Assembly: GCF_020911945.1 (NCBI RefSeq)
Contig: NZ_CP087135.1
Coordinates: 186,001-250,000 of the forward strand
Source of the DNA: Flavobacterium galactosidilyticum
Lineage (GTDB): Bacteria; Bacteroidota; Bacteroidia; Flavobacteriales; Flavobacteriaceae
Reading direction: 5' to 3'
Length of the DNA: 64,000 nt
The stretch's first letter is position 1; the number at the start of each line of letters is the position of its first letter. The notes under the pieces are model-generated. The model ran no database searches. It was not told the origin of the DNA and was given only the letters and a program-made list of their open reading frames with translations. Shown here one piece after another: positions 28,112 to 36,761 of the stretch. A program made the translations under genes and the position numbers.

Positions 28112-28152
28112 AATATTATATTTTATGTTTTCCGATTTTTTTTGAAGCTGTC

Positions 28153-28284
28153 CGCCAACGTTCCGGCGCTTGGCGAGGTTGCGAACTACGGAACTGATTA
28201 TTTTCTATCAAAGATAAAATTTCTTGCGAAACGTAAACGTGAATTTACTACAAAATTCGCAATCTTGCCAAACGCTTGTTGTGC
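28153..28284 (-). repeat. attC-like site 15
   Basis: CGCCAAC to GTTGTGC, core distance 121. Arms GGCGCTTGGCGAGGTTGCGAA / TTCGCAATCTTGCCAAACGC. The loop holds TTTCTTGCGAAACGTAAACG. Confidence 0.88.
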
Positions 28285-28294
28285 GATGTTTTTT

Positions 28295-29116
28295 TTATAA
28301 TTTTATTAATATAACGCTTGTATTAAAGTCTTTAAATCTCATAGTTTTTCTTTCTTCAAGATAGTAATTGGATTCTCTTATTAATTTCAAAAAGTTCTTT
28401 TTTATCAAATGTGCTAAATCAAATTTTATAGCAATTTGCTTAAATGAATTATATAAAACTGTTGGATTTATTGCTAAAACATTTGAATCCACTGTATAAT
28501 ATGCTTCATCAAGATATTTTATTGATTCTTTAATTAACAGATTTACGTTAGTTGAGTCTATTTTTTCTGAGTTATTTTCCTCAGATTTATAATATACAAT
28601 TTTATTATCACTTTTGTTACAGACAGTTTCGAAATAAATTAAGTCGTTTTCGAAAGATTTATATTCAATAAGTTTAATTTTATTCTCAACATTTTCTATT
28701 CTGCGAATAGTTGGATGATTAAAATTTTTCGCAATTAATATAATTTCAGGTTTTAATTTATTCTTTAATAGAATATCTTTTTCATTTTGATTTAAGTTTT
28801 CAGAACTTAAAACAATTAGATTATAATTTTCAATTATAAAATCAGTGTAATCTAATGCTTGGAAAAGAATGTTTTTATTGTTATCTTTTTTTAATTCAAA
28901 GACAGCTAATCTATTTTCATTTATGTTTAAAGCAAAAATATCAATTCTACCACTAATTCCGAATTTTCTAACATCACCTTGAAGTTTAAATTCACTGCTT
29001 AAAATTTTATATTCTGGAAATAATATGTGAAAATTATTTACAACTTGTTTTTGTAAATAATTTTCGGTTATTGAATTTTCATTAAATTTTGAATTGCTAT
29101 TTATATCTAAAATCAT
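28295..29116 (-). CDS. PD-(D/E)XK nuclease-like protein (NucS/DUF91-like)
   Basis: A 273-aa protein. The N-terminal half has GRIDIFALNINENRLAVFELKK (about residues 55-76): Asp, then Glu-x-Lys, the arrangement of NucS/DUF91-type PD-(D/E)XK nucleases. QALDYTDFIIENYNLIVLSS follows as in those proteins. The second half is charged and not recognised. It may cut or bind DNA in defence or repair. Sole gene of its cassette; ends pair (GTTGTGCGAT / ATCGCACAAC). Confidence 0.7.
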   Translation of the reverse strand: MILDINSNSKFNENSITENYLQKQVVNNFHILFPEYKILSSEFKLQGDVRKFGISGRIDIFALNINENRLAVFELKKDNNKNILFQALDYTDFIIENYNLIVLSSENLNQNEKDILLKNKLKPEIILIAKNFNHPTIRRIENVENKIKLIEYKSFENDLIYFETVCNKSDNKIVYYKSEENNSEKIDSTNVNLLIKESIKYLDEAYYTVDSNVLAINPTVLYNSFKQIAIKFDLAHLIKKNFLKLIRESNYYLEERKTMRFKDFNTSVILIKL

Positions 29117-29144
29117 TTTATTAAGTTCGAATTTTCAAAATATC

Positions 29145-29276
29145 GCACAACGGTTTACGGCTTGGCGATGTGGCGGAAATCGAAGCACAAATGTTCAGTT
29201 TTGCACAAAAGTTCAATCGAAGAATTGAACTTGAATTTAGCACTTCAGCCGCCATATTGCCAAACCGATGTTAGCT
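29145..29276 (-). repeat. attC-like site 16
   Basis: GCACAAC to GTTAGCT, core distance 121. Arms GGCTTGGCGATGTGGCGG / CCGCCATATTGCCAAACC. Confidence 0.88.
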
Positions 29277-29561
29277 GTTCGTTGTTTTTTCTTTCGTTAT
29301 TATTTTGTTTAATCTGTCGGCTGTAATTATTCTGTTCGTATAAGAATTTATTGTCAACCGAATGTTTTTTTCATTGTTTGTTATGTAAATATTTTTTCCT
29401 GTTTTTTGAAAATTTGTTTCGTCAGTTTCTATAATTATTGTTGAAATTAGCTTTTCAATTCTTTCTTTTGAGAGTTCTATATTTAATTTCTTGGCAATTC
29501 GTCCATAAACAAGTTCAGTGTAACAAATTTTGTCAATAATCTCTTTTTTATAATTCTTCAT
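29271..29561 (-). CDS. DUF3781 protein
   Basis: A 96-aa protein matching DUF3781: CYTELVYGRIAKKLN, ETDETNFQKTGKNIYITN, IRLTINSYTNRIITADRL. Function unknown. Its stop is formed by the attC-like core, and its start overlaps the end of the upstream 163-aa gene by 14 nt. Confidence 0.8.
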   Translation of the reverse strand: MKNYKKEIIDKICYTELVYGRIAKKLNIELSKERIEKLISTIIIETDETNFQKTGKNIYITNNEKNIRLTINSYTNRIITADRLNKIITKEKTTNS

Positions 29562-30039
29562 TCTTGTTCGTCTTTATTGGCAAATAAATGTCGATTTCAG
29601 AATTCGGTTTGTCCCAACCAAAACGATAGTCATACTTTTCAAAATGGATAAAACCTGATTTTGAATGTTGTTCTATCATCAGATTTGATTTGGGTAAAAT
29701 ATTTTTATAAATATTGTGAATTGTCAGCTTGATATTTTCCATTTTTCCTTTGTGCGTAAAAATCTCGTATTCGCCTTTTGGAATTTCTTTATTTACAAAA
29801 TGTTCAGGAAAAATCATTTCGTTTTGTGGAATTGTAGTCAAGTAAAAATACTTTTCGTTTTTCTTAAAAGTAATTCCATATTTCTCCCAATTTCCACGGT
29901 TTTGAATTAAGTTATATTTTTTCAATTCAGCGTTGAACTTTTTCCAATGAGTTTTTATAATCTCAAAATTGTCAGTTTGAGATTTTGTAAGCTCTGTCAA
30001 AAGTCCAAAAGTCGATATGTTTTTGTCAATGGTTTTCAT
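29548..30039 (-). CDS. GyrI/effector-binding-domain-like protein
   Basis: A 163-aa stand-alone protein resembling the GyrI-like effector-binding domain: NWEKYGITFKKNEKYFYLTT, PKGEYEIFTHKGKMENIKLT and a C-terminal PNSEIDIYLPI, typical of that fold (strands ending in EVYIPI-like). Such domains bind small molecules, and some protect gyrase. No DNA-binding domain is attached. First gene of a two-gene cassette with DUF3781. Confidence 0.75.
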   Translation of the reverse strand: MKTIDKNISTFGLLTELTKSQTDNFEIIKTHWKKFNAELKKYNLIQNRGNWEKYGITFKKNEKYFYLTTIPQNEMIFPEHFVNKEIPKGEYEIFTHKGKMENIKLTIHNIYKNILPKSNLMIEQHSKSGFIHFEKYDYRFGWDKPNSEIDIYLPIKTNKNEEL

Positions 30040-30063
30040 TCGGTGTCGGCTTTTTACAATGAC

Positions 30064-30195
30064 AGCTAACGTTTTGGCGCTTGGCGAAGAAGCGGATTTC
30101 GATGCACTAAACTTTCAAGCCAGCACAAAAGTTGATACGAGGTAGAATGTTCAATTAACCACTGAACCCGCTTTTTTGCCAAGCGGCTGTTAGCG
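30064..30195 (-). repeat. attC-like site 17
   Basis: AGCTAAC to GTTAGCG, core distance 121. Arms GGCGCTTGGCGAAGAAGCGG / CCGCTTTTTTGCCAAGCGGC. Same as sites 23 and 24. Confidence 0.9.
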
Positions 30196-30210
30196 GTTCG
30201 GCTTTTCTCG

Positions 30211-30798
30211 TCAGCAAGTTTGGTGTATCCACACATATTTCCCATTTATAAATGTTATCAGTCCGCCACCAACTTCGTCCGCACCTAAAGCGATTGAATG
30301 GTTTTGAAGTTTTACTTCCTTGCTTCCCAAAACGTCACCGTCTTCCGTGAATGTTGTTTCACTCGTTTCTCTGTCTTCTACAAGTCCCCAATAGTCAACC
30401 CAATCAAACTCTGTAAAATGTGCGAAACTTTTACCGAAACCAATTTTAATTACTTCGTTTGTCTGCCCGTGTTTGATTATAATTCCTGAAGTTCCATTTT
30501 CTTTTCTATAGAACGCTTTGTCAATAATACCGTCTCCGTTAAAGTCTGCAGATATGGTGTCGGTCAACTTATATAGTGTCACTTTTTTAAATCCATTTAA
30601 AGACTGTTTTCTATCGTCTCCTTCGTTCTGGTTTTCTTCTGCTGATTTTTGTTGGTCATTAATTTTGTTGTCTTTTGAAATCGTGTCAGAGTTTAACACA
30701 AATTGTGTATCAGAAACAGATACAGTATTCTGTTCTGATTTTAATTGTCCGCAACCTGTTAAAATTAAAAATGTCAATATGTAGATTATCTGTTTCAT
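30211..30798 (-). CDS. 195-aa lipoprotein with EF-hand-like loop, copy 1 of 3
   Basis: Signal peptide with lipobox LILTGC (Cys16), so it is anchored in the envelope. A polar, Ser/Asn/Glu-rich linker (about 20-70) leads to a domain with DFNGDGIIDKAFY (about 84-96), a calcium-type DxNxDGxxD loop as in FG-GAP/VCBS repeats. The rest has a YWGLVEDRETSETTF segment. Role unknown. 754-bp cassette repeated in tandem at 34523-36030, with the proteins identical. Confidence 0.75.
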   Translation of the reverse strand: MKQIIYILTFLILTGCGQLKSEQNTVSVSDTQFVLNSDTISKDNKINDQQKSAEENQNEGDDRKQSLNGFKKVTLYKLTDTISADFNGDGIIDKAFYRKENGTSGIIIKHGQTNEVIKIGFGKSFAHFTEFDWVDYWGLVEDRETSETTFTEDGDVLGSKEVKLQNHSIALGADEVGGGLITFINGKYVWIHQTC

Positions 30799-30817
30799 TG
30801 TCGTCTTTTAAGCTGAC

Positions 30818-30948
30818 CGCTAACGTCCCGCAGCTACAAGAAGTGGCAAACTTCGTAACCGAGACTTTTCGGCTACTACTAAATTTCTTGCGAAACGTAA
30901 ACGTGAATTTACCGCATAATTTGCCATTTCTTGTAACTGCTGTTGTGC
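30818..30948 (-). repeat. attC-like site 18
   Basis: CGCTAAC to GTTGTGC, core distance 120. Copy of site 9 with one base changed (aagaagtgg for aaggagtgg). Confidence 0.88.
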
Positions 30949-30959
30949 GTTCGGTTTTT

Positions 30960-31514
30960 TTATTTTAATGATAAACTCATTGTTAAATTATCATAGTATT
31001 TTCCATTTAGTTTAAAGTAATTTTTTATAATTCCATTTTCTTTAAAGTTCATTTTTCTATATAAACTTACACCTAATTCATTTTCGCAATAAACTTGAAG
31101 CCATAAAAGTTCTAATATTGGATTTTCTTTTGCCCAATTGATAGAATGTTTCATTAGTTGAGTTCCTAAACCAGAATTTCTCCATTCTGTTAACATTCCC
31201 ATTCCTATAACTCCAGTATGTTGCATAATTACTCTAGAACTTCCTGTAATATCAATATTTCCGATAATTTCACTTTCATATTCGGCAATTAATAACAATG
31301 AATTTTCTTTTTGAATAAATGAATTTATCCAGTCTTCTTCTTGTTGAATTGTAAGTTTAATTTCATCAAAAAGTTTTGGAATAAATTCACTATCAACTAT
31401 ATATTTTTTAATAGTTTTCAATAGATTTTCAGCATCAGAAATTTCAGCACTTCTAATTTTTACTTCTTTTGCGTTTTTCAGTTTAACTATTATTGGATTA
31501 AATTTTATTTTCAT
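30960..31514 (-). CDS. GNAT acetyltransferase, copy 2 of 3
   Basis: Protein identical to that at 22511-23065; I see one silent base difference near its start (gtttaactatt for gtttaacaatt). Cassette 30822-31553. Confidence 0.85.
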   Translation of the reverse strand: MKIKFNPIIVKLKNAKEVKIRSAEISDAENLLKTIKKYIVDSEFIPKLFDEIKLTIQQEEDWINSFIQKENSLLLIAEYESEIIGNIDITGSSRVIMQHTGVIGMGMLTEWRNSGLGTQLMKHSINWAKENPILELLWLQVYCENELGVSLYRKMNFKENGIIKNYFKLNGKYYDNLTMSLSLK

Positions 31515-31549
31515 TTTTCTTTCGGTTTTGTACGTTCCAACAAACTGAC

Positions 31550-31682
31550 GCACAACGTTCCCACGCTTGGCGTCAGTTGCGAACTTCGGAACTGATTATT
31601 TTCTGTTAAAGATAATATTTCTTGCGAAACGAAAACGTGAATTTACTACAAAATTCGCAATTGCGCCAAACGTGTGTTACCT
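31550..31682 (-). repeat. attC-like site 19
   Basis: GCACAAC to GTTACCT, core distance 122. Arms CACGCTTGGCGTCAGTTGCGAA / TTCGCAATTGCGCCAAACGTG. Same as site 22. Confidence 0.88.
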
Positions 31683-31701
31683 GCAGTGCCTTTTTCCATT
31701 T

Positions 31702-32169
31702 CTATTTAATAGGATTATTTTTTACATCTTCATTCATTTGCATTAAAATTTTAGAATTTGGTAAATTCTCAATTTTTTTGCGAACAATTTCAGGAAACAT
31801 TTTGTTTATATCTTCTCCATACAAACTTCCGTCACGAGGTTTTTCTATATTCACAATTTTATCTTCCGTTATAGGATTTCCGTTTAGATTGATTTTTAGT
31901 GGAAGAGATGTTCCTGTTCCTTTTTCAACATTATTTTCCCCATAAAATTCTTGCAAAGTTGTCCAAACATAAACTTCTGATGGATTTCTTTGCAGGACAA
32001 TTAAATCCCCAAAAATTTTTCCTCCAAATGCAGGTTTAATAATTTCTGCACTTATTTTTTTCAATAAAACAGTTTTTTCACTTTCCGAAATTTGATTTTC
32101 GGAGTTTTCACTTTTTTTGCAACTAAAAATTGTTAAAAAAATTGTCGTAATAATTAATATTCTCGTCAT
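31702..32169 (-). CDS. 155-aa lipoprotein, copy 1 of 2
   Basis: ATG at 32169 gives a signal peptide with lipobox (TIFLTIFSC, Cys17). The mature part is polar and contains KPAFGGKIFGDLIVLQRNP and a PEIVRKKIENLPNSKILMQM tail. Not recognised. In the second copy (34024-34491) the same start codon is GTG. Sole gene of a 647-bp cassette. Confidence 0.65.
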   Translation of the reverse strand: MTRILIITTIFLTIFSCKKSENSENQISESEKTVLLKKISAEIIKPAFGGKIFGDLIVLQRNPSEVYVWTTLQEFYGENNVEKGTGTSLPLKINLNGNPITEDKIVNIEKPRDGSLYGEDINKMFPEIVRKKIENLPNSKILMQMNEDVKNNPIK

Positions 32170-32196
32170 TTTATACGGTTTTTTTGATGGCATTGC

Positions 32197-32327
32197 AGGT
32201 AACGGTTTAGGCTATGAGTAGTTGCGTGGGTTAGCACTTAACTTTGCAAGTATGCACCAAGCTGAAAATCCGTGAGGATTTTCAGAAGTAGGCGAGAATA
32301 AGCAATTACTTATAGCCATTGTTAGCC
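32197..32327 (-). repeat. attC-like site 20
   Basis: GGTAAC to GTTAGCC, core distance 120. Arms GGCTATGAGTAGTTGC / GCAATTACTTATAGCC, plus an inner stem CTGAAAATCC / GGATTTTCAG. Confidence 0.85.
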
Positions 32328-32334
32328 ACAGTAC

Positions 32335-33072
32335 TTATTTCCACCAAATTGTAATTCCATCAAATTTTGCGTTGTCAGGAATTTTGGATTTATCGATTCC
32401 ATTTCCATTCCACCAATCTTCCTTAAGTTCCGATTTCTTAATACTAAACCAAGCGTTAATATGACTTACATCCAAAACAATATGTTCCATATCGGGTGAA
32501 ATTTTGTCTGTTGAATAGTATTTTTTTAAGTCTCCAAAAGTTGAGCTAAGTCCAATTTTTTCAGTTGTTTTAAATCGATTGTCTAAAATCGAAATTCGAT
32601 TAATTTTTGAACTTGTATTTCCATTCTGCTTTGGTGTCAAAACCAAAATCTTTTTTCCGTTTGAGTCATAGATTTCGTAGTCATCATAGGTGTCGTCTGC
32701 GAATTCTCCATATCCAACAGTTTTTTTAATTTGTTCCTTTGGAATGGAATTATATACATCACTAATTGTCATACCTTTTGAAAATATTCCAACACGGTTT
32801 TCGGAAATGTGGAAATTGTCAAAAGTATAACCAGTTGTTTTTTTAACAGGTTCTTTTATTATTTCATTTTTAGTAGTTTCTTTCTTTTTTTCGATTTCTT
32901 TGGGCTTTGTTAATTCAATTGCTTTAGATTTAGAATTCTGCTCTTTTTTAGTCAATTCTAACTCACGTTGCAAAAGCTCATTTTCTTTTTCGAGTAATTC
33001 TTTTTCTTTTTTAGATATTGAATTACAACTTATTAAAATCAAAATAAAAATGGCTCCTAAAATTTTTTTCAT
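32335..33072 (-). CDS. 245-aa lipoprotein with coiled coil
   Basis: Lipobox LILISC (Cys16). Residues 20-75 form a Lys/Glu-rich coiled coil (KEKELLEKENELLQRELEL), then a folded domain from about 85 with GIFSKGMTISDVYNSIP and a Trp-rich end (DGITIWWK). The folded part resembles short envelope DUFs. Unknown function; sole gene of its cassette (ends GTTAGCCACA / TGTGGCTAAC). Confidence 0.65.
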   Translation of the reverse strand: MKKILGAIFILILISCNSISKKEKELLEKENELLQRELELTKKEQNSKSKAIELTKPKEIEKKKETTKNEIIKEPVKKTTGYTFDNFHISENRVGIFSKGMTISDVYNSIPKEQIKKTVGYGEFADDTYDDYEIYDSNGKKILVLTPKQNGNTSSKINRISILDNRFKTTEKIGLSSTFGDLKKYYSTDKISPDMEHIVLDVSHINAWFSIKKSELKEDWWNGNGIDKSKIPDNAKFDGITIWWK

Positions 33073-33091
33073 AGTTTTGGTTTTGTATTGT

Positions 33092-33224
33092 GGCTAACGT
33101 TCTCGCGCTACAGCGGGTTTGGGACTAAATTAAGCCCATTATTCGGATTTGCCAAATCATCCCAAATACAAAACCAACTTTCCATTAAGCCAATTGCCCA
33201 AATCCGTTGTAGCGTGTGTTGGCA
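33092..33224 (-). repeat. attC-like site 21
   Basis: GGCTAAC to GTTGGCA, core distance 122. Arms GCGCTACAGCGGGTTTGGG / CCCAAATCCGTTGTAGCG. Confidence 0.9.
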
Positions 33225-33233
33225 GTAGTAATT

Positions 33234-33845
33234 TTATTTAGTAAACTTTATCAGGTTCTTATTTGGCATTGGCATAGGAGGAAAGGGCAATTCCAAAGTG
33301 TCTTTGTTCATAGAATATTTTTCAAAATCTCTGCGTTTTATTTCTAATTCCTTCGGATTGTCAATTTTATTAAATCTCTTTTCTGAAAAATTATCATTTA
33401 TTACATTTTGTAATTCTACAAATTCTTTATGCTTTGAATCAGTTTTGTATTCGGAAAAGTTAAACGTTAATTCTTTTTGATTTCTATATTTGATTTTGAT
33501 TCTATTTATCGGACCGCAATAAATTTCTATCAAGTCATTTTTAGGTTTTACTTTATAATAATCGTCATTTCTATTTTTATTACTTAAAGATATTTTGTCA
33601 ATAATTTTTTTGTCGATAATTGACTTAAAATTAATAAACGAATTTTCAGAAAATGGAATTTTTTGAATTGTTTCAACATTTCCATTTTCGTCAATTACAG
33701 AATAATTTACAATTTCAGTTTTAAATTCCGTTTGATTTTCGTTTAAATTGTAGTAATAAGACATAATTTCAATACTTTCAATTCCATCACTTTTTGAAGA
33801 GCAACTAAAAGTTAAAATCAAAAAAAGCAACATAAAGTTTCTCAT
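33234..33845 (-). CDS. 203-aa lipoprotein
   Basis: Signal peptide with lipobox FLILTFSC (Cys15). The mature protein is polar and strand-rich (IESIEIMSYYYNLNENQTEF), with a Pro-rich end (ELPFPPMPMP). Not recognised. Sole gene of its cassette. Confidence 0.6.
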   Translation of the reverse strand: MRNFMLLFLILTFSCSSKSDGIESIEIMSYYYNLNENQTEFKTEIVNYSVIDENGNVETIQKIPFSENSFINFKSIIDKKIIDKISLSNKNRNDDYYKVKPKNDLIEIYCGPINRIKIKYRNQKELTFNFSEYKTDSKHKEFVELQNVINDNFSEKRFNKIDNPKELEIKRRDFEKYSMNKDTLELPFPPMPMPNKNLIKFTK

Positions 33846-33871
33846 TTTCCGCTCATTTTTGGGATTATTAC

Positions 33872-34004
33872 TGCCAACGTTCCCACGCTTGGCGTCAGTT
33901 GCGAACTTCGGAACTGATTATTTTCTGTTAAAGATAATATTTCTTGCGAAACGAAAACGTGAATTTACTACAAAATTCGCAATTGCGCCAAACGTGTGTT
34001 ACCT
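33872..34004 (-). repeat. attC-like site 22
   Basis: TGCCAAC to GTTACCT, core distance 122; copy of site 19. Confidence 0.88.
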
Positions 34005-34023
34005 GCAGTGCCTTTTTCCATTT

Positions 34024-34491
34024 CTATTTAATAGGATTATTTTTTACATCTTCATTCATTTGCATTAAAATTTTAGAATTTGGTAAATTCTCAATTTTTT
34101 TGCGAACAATTTCAGGAAACATTTTGTTTATATCTTCTCCATACAAACTTCCGTCACGAGGTTTTTCTATATTCACAATTTTATCTTCCGTTATAGGATT
34201 TCCGTTTAGATTGATTTTTAGTGGAAGAGATGTTCCTGTTCCTTTTTCAACATTATTTTCCCCATAAAATTCTTGCAAAGTTGTCCAAACATAAACTTCT
34301 GATGGATTTCTTTGCAGGACAATTAAATCCCCAAAAATTTTTCCTCCAAATGCAGGTTTAATAATTTCTGCACTTATTTTTTTCAATAAAACAGTTTTTT
34401 CACTTTCCGAAATTTGATTTTCGGAGTTTTCACTTTTTTTGCAACTAAAAATTGTTAAAAAAATTGTCGTAATAATTAATATTCTCGTCAC
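34024..34491 (-). CDS. 155-aa lipoprotein, copy 2 of 2
   Basis: Same as 31702-32169 except that the start codon at 34491 is GTG; the next ATG upstream would add eight residues (MPSKKPYK) and disturb the signal peptide. Cassette 33876-34522, exactly 647 bp. Confidence 0.6.
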   Translation of the reverse strand: MTRILIITTIFLTIFSCKKSENSENQISESEKTVLLKKISAEIIKPAFGGKIFGDLIVLQRNPSEVYVWTTLQEFYGENNVEKGTGTSLPLKINLNGNPITEDKIVNIEKPRDGSLYGEDINKMFPEIVRKKIENLPNSKILMQMNEDVKNNPIK

Positions 34492-34518
34492 TTTATACGG
34501 TTTTTTTGATGGCATTGC

Positions 34519-34650
34519 AGGTAACGTTTTGGCGCTTGGCGAAGAAGCGGATTTCGATGCACTAAACTTTCAAGCCAGCACAAAAGTTGATACGAGGTAG
34601 AATGTTCAATTAACCACTGAACCCGCTTTTTTGCCAAGCGGCTGTTAGCG
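34519..34650 (-). repeat. attC-like site 23
   Basis: GGTAAC to GTTAGCG, core distance 121; copy of site 17. Confidence 0.9.
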
Positions 34651-34665
34651 GTTCGGCTTTTCTCG

Positions 34666-35253
34666 TCAGCAAGTTTGGTGTATCCACACATATTTCCCAT
34701 TTATAAATGTTATCAGTCCGCCACCAACTTCGTCCGCACCTAAAGCGATTGAATGGTTTTGAAGTTTTACTTCCTTGCTTCCCAAAACGTCACCGTCTTC
34801 CGTGAATGTTGTTTCACTCGTTTCTCTGTCTTCTACAAGTCCCCAATAGTCAACCCAATCAAACTCTGTAAAATGTGCGAAACTTTTACCGAAACCAATT
34901 TTAATTACTTCGTTTGTCTGCCCGTGTTTGATTATAATTCCTGAAGTTCCATTTTCTTTTCTATAGAACGCTTTGTCAATAATACCGTCTCCGTTAAAGT
35001 CTGCAGATATGGTGTCGGTCAACTTATATAGTGTCACTTTTTTAAATCCATTTAAAGACTGTTTTCTATCGTCTCCTTCGTTCTGGTTTTCTTCTGCTGA
35101 TTTTTGTTGGTCATTAATTTTGTTGTCTTTTGAAATCGTGTCAGAGTTTAACACAAATTGTGTATCAGAAACAGATACAGTATTCTGTTCTGATTTTAAT
35201 TGTCCGCAACCTGTTAAAATTAAAAATGTCAATATGTAGATTATCTGTTTCAT
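34666..35253 (-). CDS. 195-aa lipoprotein, copy 2 of 3
   Basis: Identical protein to 30211-30798. First of two head-to-tail copies of the 754-bp cassette. Confidence 0.75.
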   Translation of the reverse strand: MKQIIYILTFLILTGCGQLKSEQNTVSVSDTQFVLNSDTISKDNKINDQQKSAEENQNEGDDRKQSLNGFKKVTLYKLTDTISADFNGDGIIDKAFYRKENGTSGIIIKHGQTNEVIKIGFGKSFAHFTEFDWVDYWGLVEDRETSETTFTEDGDVLGSKEVKLQNHSIALGADEVGGGLITFINGKYVWIHQTC

Positions 35254-35272
35254 TGTCGTCTTTTAAGCTGAC

Positions 35273-35404
35273 CGCTAACGTTTTGGCGCTTGGCGAAGAA
35301 GCGGATTTCGATGCACTAAACTTTCAAGCCAGCACAAAAGTTGATACGAGGTAGAATGTTCAATTAACCACTGAACCCGCTTTTTTGCCAAGCGGCTGTT
35401 AGCG
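35273..35404 (-). repeat. attC-like site 24
   Basis: CGCTAAC to GTTAGCG, core distance 121; copy of sites 17 and 23. Both flanking cassettes carry the same lipoprotein. Confidence 0.9.
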
Positions 35405-35419
35405 GTTCGGCTTTTCTCG

Positions 35420-36007
35420 TCAGCAAGTTTGGTGTATCCACACATATTTCCCATTTATAAATGTTATCAGTCCGCCACCAACTTCGTCCGCACCTAAAGC
35501 GATTGAATGGTTTTGAAGTTTTACTTCCTTGCTTCCCAAAACGTCACCGTCTTCCGTGAATGTTGTTTCACTCGTTTCTCTGTCTTCTACAAGTCCCCAA
35601 TAGTCAACCCAATCAAACTCTGTAAAATGTGCGAAACTTTTACCGAAACCAATTTTAATTACTTCGTTTGTCTGCCCGTGTTTGATTATAATTCCTGAAG
35701 TTCCATTTTCTTTTCTATAGAACGCTTTGTCAATAATACCGTCTCCGTTAAAGTCTGCAGATATGGTGTCGGTCAACTTATATAGTGTCACTTTTTTAAA
35801 TCCATTTAAAGACTGTTTTCTATCGTCTCCTTCGTTCTGGTTTTCTTCTGCTGATTTTTGTTGGTCATTAATTTTGTTGTCTTTTGAAATCGTGTCAGAG
35901 TTTAACACAAATTGTGTATCAGAAACAGATACAGTATTCTGTTCTGATTTTAATTGTCCGCAACCTGTTAAAATTAAAAATGTCAATATGTAGATTATCT
36001 GTTTCAT
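35420..36007 (-). CDS. 195-aa lipoprotein, copy 3 of 3
   Basis: Identical protein to 30211-30798 in the second tandem cassette (35277-36030). Confidence 0.75.
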   Translation of the reverse strand: MKQIIYILTFLILTGCGQLKSEQNTVSVSDTQFVLNSDTISKDNKINDQQKSAEENQNEGDDRKQSLNGFKKVTLYKLTDTISADFNGDGIIDKAFYRKENGTSGIIIKHGQTNEVIKIGFGKSFAHFTEFDWVDYWGLVEDRETSETTFTEDGDVLGSKEVKLQNHSIALGADEVGGGLITFINGKYVWIHQTC

Positions 36008-36026
36008 TGTCGTCTTTTAAGCTGAC

Positions 36027-36159
36027 CGCTAACGGTTTTGGGCTTGGCGAAGGTGGGGGATAGGAAGTACTAAAGTTCAAATTTAGCACAAAAGCTAATA
36101 GAAAGTACAAATGTTCAATTTAGCACTAAAGCCCCACTTTTGCCAAACCCATGTTATGC
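36027..36159 (-). repeat. attC-like site 25
   Basis: CGCTAAC to GTTATGC, core distance 122. Arms GGGCTTGGCGAAGGTGGGG / CCCCACTTTTGCCAAACCC. Confidence 0.88.
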
Positions 36160-36180
36160 GTTCGCTCTTCTTTCTGTCTT

Positions 36181-36684
36181 TTAGTTAGGCGAATTAAGTG
36201 CCATTTTATTTCCCTCAGAGTCAATGAAAATAGCAAAAAATCCACTGCCGTCTGCATGAGCAGTTTTTTGTGTTAAGATTTTGCCACCACTTTTTTCAAC
36301 CTTGTCAAGAATGATTTGAAGATTGTCGCCACCGTTTAAATAAATAGTTACACCGTCAGCCGAAGGTTTATATCCGTCAGCTTTTATGATCACTCCTGTA
36401 ACTAATTGATCTTCATATGGCAATATTCCCATTTGCATTCCTTCAACATCCATTTTTTCAATTTTAATGTCCAATATTGCTTGGTAAAAATTAACTGCTC
36501 TTGAAATATCCGTTGCTGGAATTTCAAACATTGAAATATAACTTTTCATATCTTTTACATTTGAATTTGTTAATGTGTCTTTTGCTGTTGTTTCCGAATT
36601 TGCCTTTTTATTGTTAGGGTTTGTACATGAAGCAAGGGAAAAACCCAAAATTATTGTTACAATTATTAAATTTCTTATTGCCAT
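36181..36684 (-). CDS. VOC (glyoxalase-fold) lipoprotein
   Basis: A 167-aa protein: lipobox GFSLASC (Cys20), polar linker, then a VOC domain (SMFEIPATDISRAVNFYQAI ... GVTIYLNGGD ... GGKILTQKTAHADGSGFFAIFIDSEGNKMAL). VOC enzymes act on varied small molecules through a metal site; here the usual His near the start is replaced by Met-Phe-Glu. An envelope-anchored VOC protein is unusual. It shares a cassette with the AraC-type regulator upstream. Confidence 0.82.
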   Translation of the reverse strand: MAIRNLIIVTIILGFSLASCTNPNNKKANSETTAKDTLTNSNVKDMKSYISMFEIPATDISRAVNFYQAILDIKIEKMDVEGMQMGILPYEDQLVTGVIIKADGYKPSADGVTIYLNGGDNLQIILDKVEKSGGKILTQKTAHADGSGFFAIFIDSEGNKMALNSPN

Positions 36685-36761
36685 ATTAGTTGTCTTTAAA
36701 ATTTATTCAAAATTATGTCAGTATTTTTTGTCAAAATAGTATAAATGCGACATATCGTACT

